Assembly (NCBI GenBank): GCA_034696485.1
Contig: JAQIWT010000088.1
Span: 1 to 37,507, forward strand
DNA: 37,507 nt
Direction of reading: 5' to 3'
Source: Isohypsibius dastychi
Lineage: Eukaryota > Tardigrada > Eutardigrada > Parachela > Isohypsibiidae
This document shows, piece by piece, positions 10,949 to 22,000 of this stretch. The position numbers and the translations under genes are program-made. Each line of letters begins with the position of its first letter. The first letter of the stretch is position 1. The notes beneath the pieces were generated by a model. The model was given only the letters and a program-made list of their open reading frames with translations. It ran no database searches and was not told where the DNA came from.

Positions 10949-11986
10949 TTCGCAAATCAAGGCTCAGTCCTCCGAACTGATCAGGATCATTCCTGTGAAA
11001 AGAGTTATGAGTATGAACTAAGGATTACGAACATGTGCAAAATAACGAGGAAATTTTTGAACACGAAAACAACTGGATGTCGAGATGAGAAAAATATGCA
11101 GTCAGGTTTCACACTTGTTCAAAAGCAAGACAAATGGAAAACAAGAAAGTTCAGGCACAGGTGCAAAAATGACGAACCTTCATTCCAGAGAAGATCAAAT
11201 AACGGGATGATATAAATAAGCAAGGAAGTCGCAGATTCCAAACACCAGTCACATTGCTAGACCAGCGATACAAAAAGGGAAGAAGAACAGATGCGACTGC
11301 AACGTACGAACGAGAATATTCGAACAATGCGGATATCAGTATAGCCCGAAAACCTGAAATATGGTAGAGGAACCAAAATGCCAAATATCGAGATTCAGAT
11401 TCAGGATCCAGGAACACGATCTGTTTTGGACGAAATTTGACGACACATCAGCGCTTCGCTTTGGCGCGAAAAAAACGGATCAACGCTCTGTCTCGGTCAG
11501 GCAAAAGCGAAGCGGCAGAAGAGCGAAGCGGCAGAAGAGCGAAGGTACGTAAACAGATTTTGTCTTTCTTCCATCTGCTCCGCAATCGGATTACCTCACT
11601 TGTGTGACCCTATGGATGGATGATTCGAAGTAGGTTAGTTAGAGATACGTCTCCGCCAATATTTATCGTACACCCCTCATAGACTTAACATGCGTGTTTA
11701 TATGAGGGGGTGTATGATAAATATTGGCGGAGACGTATTATGTAACTGTAGTTATAATATGACTACTCGAGTCCCATTCCTAACCAGAAATTTTGATATT
11801 TATAATAAACAATACACGGTAAAACACGGTAGGGAAAAGACAATCTCGAACACCAGAACAGACCGACAGGTGAAAATCTCACATTTTCCCACAAAACGAA
11901 CAAAAATATAAACGCCGACATCTTCAACCGCAATGACTAGTCATCATTATTCATTAATGTTTCTGGCACAGTTATAGGCGATAATA
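10949..11986. other. Intergenic spacer upstream of ATRX, with hairpin
   Basis: This lies between the TBC gene stop and the ATRX start, both on the minus strand. It should contain the ATRX promoter and the TBC 3' UTR. A good splice-acceptor context (CTCTTTTCACAG, minus strand) ends at 10993, 44 nt before the ATRX ATG. It suggests a 5' UTR intron or a trans-splice site. The stretch 11151-11417 is open on the minus strand with hydrophobic segments, but lacks a supported start or family match. The strong inverted repeat is listed separately. Confidence 0.5.
11645..11738. repeat. Near-perfect inverted repeat (37-bp stem, 19-nt loop)
   Basis: The left arm is 11645-11681 and the right arm 11701-11738. 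They pair along their full length with one G.T position (11668) and one single-base bulge in the C/G run. The outer ends read ATACGTCTCCGCC and its complement. The 19-nt spacer 11682-11700 contains AACA-TGCG-TGTT, which extends the pairing by four bases. Candidates are a minimal MITE or fold-back element, a hairpin RNA precursor, or a 3' structure of the TBC transcript. No protein-coding function is suggested. Confidence 0.85.
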
Positions 11987-14070
11987 TTATCCAATCCTTA
12001 TCACAGTGGTGCCACCATTCGTCTGCACTTCGGGGCTATGTGATCTATTCTGTTCCCGTTTCGAGGGAGATCGCAGTCCATCCCGTTGCATTTTGATTTC
12101 CTGAGCAGTCACCTTTGGGCCCTGACCAACAGGGCTCTTTGGACCGACGACAAACTCCCTTGTAACCACCTCAGTTCTTTCCACGACAGAAGTCCGACGA
12201 AAAGTTCCGTCCGAAGGGTCTTGAGAAACCTGAACAAAACTGACATACCGATGATCTCCCATTGTTTTGTCAGGCGAACGAGGCGACACTGGACGATGGT
12301 CCGCCGGTCGTATTCGGTTGTTTCGATTATTCGCGAAGCTTTCAACGTTTTCATAAACAGAGGGTGTGTTGGAATGCATTTGGCGAGAGGTTGGTCTCGA
12401 GATCTTTTCATCCGAATAAACTGTTTTAGTTGGAAGATTGCTCGAATATGTCGCGGAGTGGTCATTCACCGGCCTGTCATCCGCTGCTGAAGATAACTGT
12501 GAAAATCGTCCGGTAAGGGCACTGCTGTCGTTGATCCGCCTTACTTGGGCTACCGTGGGGTTGTACATGAGCCCGAATGGTTTGGTAGGTAGTTCATTTT
12601 CCGGGGCCACTGGAACGTCCAGCTTGTTCCGGCGTAATTCTGCCATACATTCACTTAACCTCTGTATCACTTCATCATCTGGATAACGGAAGTCGCGCTC
12701 CAATTCTCGCTGTAAGAGATCAGTAACGGCCTCCATGGATTTCAATTTCAATATATTTCCTAAAAATCAGCAACGGCGATTATATTGATTATTGGGAAAA
12801 TTCAACCGAAATTTCACCTCGGTGCATCTTAAAAATATTATATGCCATCGCTGAAAGCAGCCTCTCTCCTTCGTAAAGATAAATATCCCAGATTCGGAGA
12901 CACAGGTGGAATGGCACTCGGTCCAAAAAACACTGGAAGAACCACTTGACGGAATATAAATTCGTGTGAACGTCATGCTTGTCCACGTGCTTCTTCACTT
13001 TCGGCAAATATTTCTCCAGAATTTTTTCGTGCTGATGCTGATAACGCATTAGCTTGGGGAAGCCGGGAACAAAAAACCCGTGCATTGCGTATTTGCGATC
13101 CGTCAGCAACGCAGATATGCCCCAGAAAGCATCCTGTGCAAATAAGTAATTGCTCAATCTCAAGTCAGCGCTCTGCTGGGAATTTGCATATCGATTGATT
13201 TTCGATCGAAATAATCACCTCATCGTCCATGTACATCAAAAGAAGTGCGGCGACTTGTGACATGCCCTGGCAGTATCCAACCTCCTAGAAACAGTCTTGA
13301 TGAAGTGGAATTTCGCATGACTGTGACAGAGATACAATTTACCGTGTTATACATTGAATAAGCTGCCAGTACATGGAATAGGGACTGCTGTTTCACGCCA
13401 TAACGCTTACGGAACATGGCGTGATTGCGATAAGTTCGATTGACATCAAGATCTATTTGACGAATTTCCGGTGAATGCAGACGGGCTTCTTCACGCATCC
13501 TCTTTAAAAACAAAACCATGTATACATGCAGTAGAACATATAGATGATTTTACAAAAAACATACCTTATATACACCTTCTTGTGCCTTTTCGATTTCGTT
13601 GATCTTCAGAAGTTTCTTCCAAACTTCACTTCGTACTTTGTTCGGAACACCTTTGTATATCCTTTCTTCAAACTAAAATACAAATACTTGTAAGAATGCA
13701 AACACTTTTGTTTACAAAGACGATTTCTGGAACAAGCAACTCACTTTCGGTGTCCCAACGACTTGATCCCAGTTGGCCAACATCTTCAGCCATTTGTCAA
13801 CCCTTTTCATTTCTATTTCCAAAAGTTTCTGTGAAAAAACGGAACTGAAGAAAAGTGCAATCCAGCGAGGGAACAAGTAATACAAACCTTATCCTTGCTT
13901 TCGTTGGAATTCGGCAGTCTTTCGTCGTGAATGAACCCATACCGGTCAGTTTTATGATAAACCTCCCAACCAGGATCTTCCCATGGATCAATCGTAGCAC
14001 CATCTTCCCGACCCTTGTCATATTTAGAGACGATTTCTCTCCGTTCTGCAGCGGCGTTATGCGCTGACAT
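11987..14070 (-). CDS. USP6NL: TBC-domain Rab GTPase-activating protein, USP6NL/RN-tre-like
   Basis: This protein accelerates GTP hydrolysis by Rab GTPases in endocytic and Golgi traffic. Seven exons close in phase: 14070-13888, 13828-13745, 13672-13565, 13501-13343, 13284-13219, 13133-12818 and 12759-11987, giving 562 residues. The N-terminus ([12 protein letters not shown], then [19 protein letters not shown]) matches the segment before the TBC domain of USP6NL, which supports the ATG at 14070. The TBC domain spans about 95-305. The arginine finger is in IDLDVNRT (R147) and the glutamine finger in VGYCQGMSQ (Q184), so catalysis is predicted intact. [15 protein letters not shown] and [13 protein letters not shown] are further family blocks. 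The tail from ~330 is Ser/Pro/Arg-rich and looks disordered, shorter than in the human protein. An acceptor-like TTGTTTAG ends at 14097, 27 nt before the ATG. Confidence 0.93.
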
Positions 14071-14096
14071 GATGATAATGCAGAGATATATCGCAT

Positions 14097-14767
14097 CTAA
14101 ACAACATCCATGATGAACGACAGTGACACAGGGGATGATTCTCTTAGATATGAGGTGAGTCCAGGTTTCAAACGGAATCTCCAAAAGAAAATATGCTCGG
14201 CATCAGTCGCGATCAGAAATGAATAAGCAAGCTTTGCAGACTCCTGCCCACGGCTTCGCAAATGGCGTTTAATGGCAGGGTTTGTTGTCAACAAGCTGAA
14301 AACATGTAACATAACTGCATGAAGCGATGAGATCAACGAGAAAATAAATGCAATTTTTCATGTTTCCATGTTTGAGATTCGAATTAATTTCAATATCATC
14401 AATCAAACCACAACATTTCAACGTTGCAACTGCAGCGATCTTACGACCTCACCTTGCAGCTTCTTTCCGTTCAACGGGTGTAAACTGGCTCCAGTAAAAC
14501 GCAGCGAAGATGATACGTTATGTCAACATCAGGCAAAACAGACTCCCCCAGAAAACATCTGATCATCAGCGCAATATCGTTGATGGATTGATGAATCTCC
14601 TCGTCCTGGCTGTTGTTGAAAGAGCACAAACGCCTTATCGTCGATAACCGTGATAACTGATTGCAGCGGGTTATATCACAATTTTTACCGAAGGCAAGGT
14701 ACCATATATTTCTACTTGAATAAATTAAATTTCGAGTTTCGTCCTCCAAGAACGTTTCAACACGTAT
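14097..14767 (-). other. Unresolved exon-like segments, unidentified minus-strand gene
   Basis: Several pieces look coding but I cannot close one model. A segment at 14767-14703 (VETFLEDETRNLIYSS) can splice through a 69-nt intron with phase agreement to 14633 onward (FNNSQDEEIHQSINDIALMI, then FLGESVLPDVD). The latter stays open to a stop at 14471. A different frame at 14513-14453 reads FAAFYWSQFTPVERKEAA and ends at a GTGAGG donor. It can join, in phase, to an exon starting at 14295 (LLTTNPAIKRHLRSRG, then LIATDAEHIFFWRFRLKPG), whose stop lies at about 14097. No family is recognised. The segment may be the 3' end of a gene with further exons upstream, a decayed gene, or alternatively spliced 5' sequence of the TBC gene. 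It ends only 27 nt before the TBC start codon. Confidence 0.3.
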
Positions 14768-14799
14768 CTGCGTCCAAAGGCGTGTAGGCTAACTGCAAG

Positions 14800-14814
14800 C
14801 CCCCCCCCCCCCCC
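14800..14814. repeat. Homopolymer tract C15
   Basis: Fifteen consecutive C on the plus strand, next to the unresolved exon-like segment. Read on the minus strand it is a G15 run ending just before GCTTGCAG. Tracts like this are length-polymorphic and prone to sequencing error. Confidence 0.9.
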
Positions 14815-17800
14815 ACTATTCATCCTCGGTTTGAAGAAATTACGTTAACGTTCAGTTTTACGTAGTCCGCAAATCGCGCATCCGAAAGGTCAGCACAATA
14901 TATTGTTTGTCATTGGTTTAGCAATCTGCGTTGCCGCTATGTTCCTTAACTCCAGGTGCAACGAAGTGTTTGGAATAATGCTTCTTTCCATGTCCATTCA
15001 TTTCGAGTGCCACCTGCTGGCATGTAGCTCATGGTATTGGTCATCACCGGGCGATGCCTTTAACCGATAAACTTCGTAGTGTTCTAGGCAATTTAATATG
15101 TTCCAGAACGTATTTTGTAATGACTATGCCACATCAAATTATTCCTGTGGTAGCTGAAGTCGAGGTCAGTTTCTTGTTTCATAAACTGTAGTCAGGCTTT
15201 AGAACTGTAATATTTGTAGACGGAAGTACCGTTTCCGATTCCGCATTCAACCTTTGTAATTTACAAAATCTCAGGAACGAACTCGTAATCAACGGGTAAA
15301 CATATAGGTGATAAACATATTTCCGCCTTGAAACGCAGTAGGAGCGATTGATAAGTCAAACCCGATTAACCAAATTAGTGATATGGTTCGAAATTGTTGT
15401 GAATGGCAGATTTAGAATGTATGAGCAATTATTCCATTTGCCTGATTCCCAGAAAGATAACCCTGTCTGTGGTCAAACGAATCCGGGCCAAGAGTTTACG
15501 GCAATTTCGCAATTGAAACCAGCCCCCTCTTCTCTCTAAACTCAACTCTAAACCAGTAAGCCATCCACCACCGTCGATAAAAATTTTACAGTGCGCCAGA
15601 ACAGAAGCTTATCTCCATCAAAGAAGCTCTTTGCTGCTGTGATATTACACATGACTGTTATTCCATATTCTCGAGCAACGTGTTCAGCTCGTGGTCCTTG
15701 TTCTCAATATTGTCTTTGCCAAGTGGATTTCCTTACTTCCAAGTGCCGCTCTCCTAAAATCACGACGGATTCTATTTTGTATCCCGTTTATCTTTTGATG
15801 AATGATACTGTTTTGTGAAAGTAGAGTGGATTATTATGGATGACCATCAGGTCAAGTGAAACGCATTGGAGTTTTTTTAGTGCGTGGATATCTTTGTGAA
15901 AAGGTGAGTGCCGACTTCTAAGACGATTTTGTTGAGGAGATCGTATATTTGTTATACAAGACGCTTTTCATAGCGTTTTTGTGGAATAAGGGTTGGAAGG
16001 TATTTCATAATGTATTGTCAATAATAGGCGGAAATATATACGACTTGAAAAGCTTATTCAATTTTTTTTGCTGCATTATCCAACCAGATTTAAAAATCCC
16101 GAATATTCGGGATTCTAATAATTGATTATTAGATTTTTTTCTGGTGTTCTCACTTGAGACCGGAACTGGCGAATTGTGGTCAATTAGGTTAATCAAGATG
16201 TGGTCAGTAGAGCGGAGGATTGGTCTTGTCACTTTCTCTTGATGGTAGTTAATTTGTGGGATCGGTCCTTCCTATAGCTACTTCAGTACTTGCAAATTGG
16301 TTACGCAATGTAGCGTTGTTGGTTAGTTTGTTTTCTCAGCAAGTGGTCAAGGAAAATAAGTGTGTCCGTGGAAGAGCGACCTCATAAATGCTAATTCACC
16401 ACTATGTTTGCTCGCAGAGTTGATGAACTCAAAAAAGAGCTTGGGTAAACATGATCTGCTCGTAATACCGCTTAGCTCTGGGCAGTACAATGCGAAATTT
16501 AATCCATTATCACTTGAAACGGCTAATAGAGATACTTGAATAGTGCGGTCCAGAAAACCATTTATTGGAAGGTCAGATATTATTTGAATTGATACGGCCA
16601 AGTGGAAAAATATATTTTCAGCCAACAAACCACATAACTTTTCACGGGCCAATTTTTCGGCGCTTTGCCGGGTGAGAGATGCTTTTCTATATTTATTTGT
16701 TGCGGTCTTCAGCTTCTGTCAGCGCTGTTGTTTATCTGGAGCATCTTCGTCCTGAGTTTTTCACTGATGCCGCAGTAGGATCTCTCTGCGTGAAATGAGA
16801 ATAAAAATGTCTCGGCTGATCTTTGTCCTGCAGTATTTTGCCTCCTCAAGAAATGGCTGTCAAGCGACAGTTATTGACGTACATCGGATTTGATGGATTG
16901 CTTTACTGTATCAGTTGTCGCGAGTTTTTTGCCTTGTTCGCTATAGTGTGTATGAATGAACGAACATTTCGCGACAATCAGGCTGCGTGTAAATACTGAA
17001 TATCTTGCGCAACTCCGTTACGATGATCGAGGAATCACATTGTAATTTTATTTTATCGCTTGCGAAATGCGAACAGGAAGAAGTGTCAACGTGACACTGA
17101 CAAGTACCTGTTGTAATCTATCATTGGAATTAATCTGGTTTCAACCAGACTGATCAAGATTATCACAGGTAGGATTTAACCAGATTTATTTCACGGATTC
17201 GTAAAATTAAGGTCTGTGATTGCTGTTCATGGTGAGCTTAATTAGGAAATCGTAATTTCAATTTTCAAATTCTGCGTAAAATGTTATAAAAAAGATGTTT
17301 TTAAATCTGGTCATCGACTTGACACGGAAATATGAAGCAGTATCCATTTGAACAGTGTAGCAGGTTCATATTTGTGGAATTTGCTGTTAAAATTCTTTTT
17401 CGCGCTTGAGGAAGATGGAGAAGCATTCCTCCCACCCGTAAATTCCAGAGACTAAAGAGAGGCGTTGTGCTCGTGAACCGGATCTGGTCAATGAAAGCTG
17501 ACACGCATTATCTAGCAGTTGCAAATTATTTTTCTGGTTGTATATATTTTTATCTTTCTGTGGAAGGAAGAACAAGCTTTGCGGATCAAGTCATTCATGA
17601 GCCCATTTTCCCATTACAGCCAAGTTGCGGTTTGCTGGTCAAATAGTTCACAAATCGCTAAATAATTTTTCTAGCCAGCTTGTGCAAGCAAAGACCATTC
17701 CAGAGGGACAAAATCAATCTCTCAACTATTCCTGAATTAATGTCAGTTATTCCCATAGTCATGCCCTCCTCATTGTCCCAGAAGAAAATCGGGGTCAGCT

Positions 17801-18333
17801 TTGAATCGGATAATTAATTATGTTGGACTTCCACATCATCTTTTTTCAAATCGTTTTGGTAGTTTTCCCTTTTTGTCATTCAGCACTTTGTCTGTCAGTT
17901 CCATGTAAATTTACATTCAGTCTTCTATCATTAACTGTTCGATGGCTTTTTCAGCAAATGTATTTCCGGGTAATGCTTGGGGCTTCTTCCATTTATCAAA
18001 CTTTACAAGTTTTACATCCAAGAAGAGACCAACTCTGTTTTTTCTCACGGAAAATAATTGGCCCGTGGGTGTTTAATTATTCTGCTTTCTGAACAAATTT
18101 TCCGGTTCTTTATTCAAAAGCCATGAAACCATACATGAGAGGCCCACCGTATTCTACAATCAAATATCGTTGAAAGCGGTTCGCACAAAAATTCTGTGTG
18201 TACTAGATTGGTAAACTTTTTAAGCTATATTCATCAGTCAGGCATTTCTCGCAACCCGAGTGTTTGAAGAGTGAGTTTTCATATAAGATTTTCCGTGGTC
18301 GTGGTTTATGTACAGTACGAGGGTTTGGTTTGG

Positions 18334-18355
18334 TTTAGATTTAGATTTAGATTTA
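18334..18355. repeat. Short (TTTAGA)n microsatellite
   Basis: About 3.7 copies of TTTAGA, preceded by three GGTTT units (from about 18322). A small simple repeat in the region upstream of Shank with no further function evident. Confidence 0.75.
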
Positions 18356-19021
18356 TTTCACTGTAGCACATATTATTATATATTTATTTCACTGTTGACT
18401 TGACAGCACGGCTAATAGCTGTTCGTTTTGTACACTTTATGATTTTTCGTTTGTCATTTTCCGTTTTACTTGATCCCTCTTCACCACGGTTCGCTCGCAT
18501 TGTGAATGGTTAATCTTTTAAGTATAATAAGGGATTTTTCACCGGGCTCTGAGTACCATAACCGCACGTACCTCCTCCTCCAATCGACCATAAGCACCGG
18601 CGAACGCATATGATAATGGATGACGATGTCTATTACGCCATAGCTATTCTGATCTTCGCCCCTTGAAATGTTACAAATTGTAGGCCGTCAACGCATAGCG
18701 ATCGGCGATTATTACTTTGATAGATTAGAGTTTGCCGATTGGCTCAAGGAGGTTTGTATCTCTGTGAACTTTTTGACTTTTCAAGCATGGTTTGAAACAG
18801 TCACCAATTACGATAACGATATCTTTCCATCCACCAGAGCAAAAACTGTTTTTTATTGTTTTCTAGTTCGATGAATATCTCGACGTCTTTTGATTTTGTT
18901 CCAGGTTGACTCACGGAATACCGATCTTTGGAAACCATATGAAGACTGACTCATTGATTTTGATTGGAATCCAGGAACAAAGTCCCTTGCTTAATCATCG
19001 GAAAACATAGCTAACACGGAA

Positions 19022-22000
19022 ATGGATATCGATGCCGACAGTGTCAGCAGTGCCAAAACCTTGACAGCCAGCACGGGATCCAGTAAAGGTGACCGGATGA
19101 GTGGACTCGCAATGTATGAGGAATCATATCAGCCATCGATTTTCATCCGTATCTTTGTCTCGGAATTCAACGTCCAGGTGAGTCACACTGGATGGCGTAA
19201 ATATTATTCACCTGGTAGTTACACGTTCATAATTGATAATTCGCAACATCTGGTTACGTGATCATGTAAATTTCGCGTTTATAGCATTTTTCAGTGTAAT
19301 ATAAAGCGAACGCTTATCGGTATGTTTTGTACTAGAACGCGCAAATTTAGCGGAAAGTGCCGAATCAAGTTCCAATACATGATTTTCTTGCGAAACATGA
19401 GGGTATTTTGGGGAAGAGTACTGTATGTCATTACGAAGATGAGCAGATTCGCTTTCTGCTGCATCTAGTTTGACCTAATTTTATTAACAGCTGACTGTAT
19501 ATCTCGTTTTCTTGAAATGCCACAAGAAAAAGTAAGCGACAACTGATACTCGTAATCGAGCTTGTGAAAAACCAAATCCTTGGTAAATATCTGGGTTACT
19601 TATTTTTTCATTCATTTATTGGTCGCCTGCAATCATTCTCGATAATATTTAGATGATCTGATAAATTTTGCAGTGGAGTTAACTGGTCATGACTGTATAT
19701 CGATTTTTCGGTTTGTCGTTTGCACTGACAAATTTAAATCACTATCTTTTGATGACATTGTGAGAAAAATGCATGTATTAACCAAATCATTTCGGCTTTG
19801 CAGGATTGTAACGCTGACCTAAAATTTTGGAGCGATTTGATTAGGCTGACAATTTTTCCAACGCAAACTGAAATTTTGCAGGGAAGTTAATCTGTCCAGT
19901 TTTGTTGGTTTCAAAATTACGTTCGAGCATAATAAATTTGTGAGAATAACCGAAAATCAATTTCACACTTTAGATGGCTTTTTTCAACTTTGATCCTGCC
20001 GAATTTTCTCAAAGTGCCCCTTTAGCGATGTGAAAATATTGCAGTCGAAAGCCTGTCCATCGCGTCACATGATATTTTATTGTTTTGTTTGGCTTTGACT
20101 CGAATGTTTTCTGATTCTTCTCGATTTTGTTGTAGACCTTGAATTGAGTTGAACCATTCCAGACATCCAACGATAATACATAACAACGCCATGTATTCTG
20201 TTGAACTTCCTTTCGACGAAACTGTTTTCTAAATACAGCAAGTGATAGAACGCATGGGCTCATGGGAAAGACCCGAAAGAATACCAAACAAAAACTAAAT
20301 CGTCGCGGTATCTTGCACTGACGACGAAAATCTGCAAGACTAACATTTCTTTGAACAAATTAGATGGCCACATAATGCGCAGATGTCAAATGAATGAATT
20401 TAACTTAGTTGGAAAACCGCTTAGCAAAGGTACCATTTAGTAAAATTGGTTATTATTTTATTTTCCTTCCATATATTGAGGACTTTCTTGCAGTTCCTCC
20501 TGGTTCATTTGACGCTATGCTTTCCATAAATTTCTCTATATGAAACAAGCTGGCCATTTTTGCAGCTACGTACATGTGCTGAAACTGATTACTTTAGGTT
20601 GAACCGAACTCTTGTCGATATGCGGCACTTGGAATGAGTAATACAGCTACGAAGCTGGCAATTAACCTTGAGACGAATGGCAGTTACCTTTCTATCGTCG
20701 CCATTTTATGTGATAAATTTGCACAAGTGATCGAATGAATCATAAAAATTTATTGAAAGCCGATGAATTTAATGACATGGTGCGTAACGAAATAATGGAA
20801 AGATGTTCATGACACGATCAAAGCTACGAATCTGTCGTTTATACCGGTTCTTGCTCTCGAGTTCTCAGGAAATGTCTATCAACATGCATATTCTACAATT
20901 AGAAACTCGTAAAAACAGCTTCGAGGCATATTTCTCATTAGGATTTGTGGTGTCGAACTCGGAATTCTTAGGTTCCCACGAAACTAAGGTTCCGACGAAG
21001 TATGATACCGGTCTGCACGGTTCCCTACTGGAGCGCCACCTATGTCGAAACGTGGATTCGAAATTATTATGCTGAACCATTCCTCTTCGTGACAAAAAAT
21101 ATTATGTAGTGGCATAGATATGCTAAAATTCGAACAGCTGCAAATCTCTTACGACCAGAGGTCAGTTTGATTGCGCTTGACACCGCGTTCCCTGTACCTA
21201 ATACCGGATTTGTCCTCAAGGCGAAATTGTAACCTCGTCGTACCGGGTATGCTTCGCCGCGGTCTGCATTTTTTTATGCTTGAAAAAGCACGTTAACCAA
21301 ACAGCGGTGTCGCTTTTTTTGTGGTTTCGTCTTAGGCTCTCCGACGATTTTGTCGAAAATCTGAAGGATACTCCATTTCATTTTTGTTTCTCTCCTGGGT
21401 ACCCACGATGCATCAAAAGAGCACTTGACCGTTGCTGTATGCATCCTCTTAGCTCTGTCATTTTTTGTTCGTTTACAGCATATGAGCTGAAAAGTGACCA
21501 ACCAACCATCAATTTTCTTTACGCAATACTTGAAGGAGTATGCGTGAGACATCTTACTTTAATCTATCCATTTAACATTCATTTGCATGTGCGATGAGGG
21601 TTTGCTGATGATCGCTGTGTTTATTGATCCGATCCGGTGAGGCCAGGTGGAAGAAACTACCTTTACAGCCACTCTTGTAGATACGTATTTTGATACGCGT
21701 GAAACGAGGTTGTTTTGGAATTTTTATCTCATCGAGTATCCATTGCCCGTGATCTGGGAGCTTTATCTGCGAGTAATTCGATTGCTTATTTATACTATGG
21801 ATGTCCCCAATCTCGGTGAAAAGTTGCCGCCGAGACATCATCTGCTGATTTGTATCCGAGTTTATTTTGCGCACATGGGTGATAATATGATTATGTCCGT
21901 TGCAAATGTAGGTTACATCAGTTCTAAATTACTCTTTGGATACCCGGGCATTCTGTTCTTCATGGAGAAACAGATTTATGGAAAATATTAAGCTTATGTT

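Larger units (their letters stand above)
14768..19021. other. Long intergenic region upstream of Shank
   Basis: About 4.2 kb, AT-rich, with no ORF that has family similarity or coherent splice structure. It separates the minus-strand TBC side from the plus-strand Shank gene and probably holds Shank regulatory sequence. An acceptor-like TTTTGTTCCAG ends at 18904, 117 nt before the Shank ATG, so the last ~117 nt may be 5' UTR after splicing. It also contains a C15 tract and a short TTTAGA repeat, listed separately. Confidence 0.5.

Noticed and set aside
11151-11417. Minus-strand ORF of 88 codons with hydrophobic, membrane-like stretches upstream of ATRX
   Set aside because: No ATG in good context, no matching splice partners and no family resemblance; hydrophobicity is explained by T-rich sequence.
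15348-18092. Scattered ORFs of 60-100 codons in the region upstream of Shank
   Set aside because: No family similarity, poor start context and no coherent exon phases; consistent with random AT-rich sequence.
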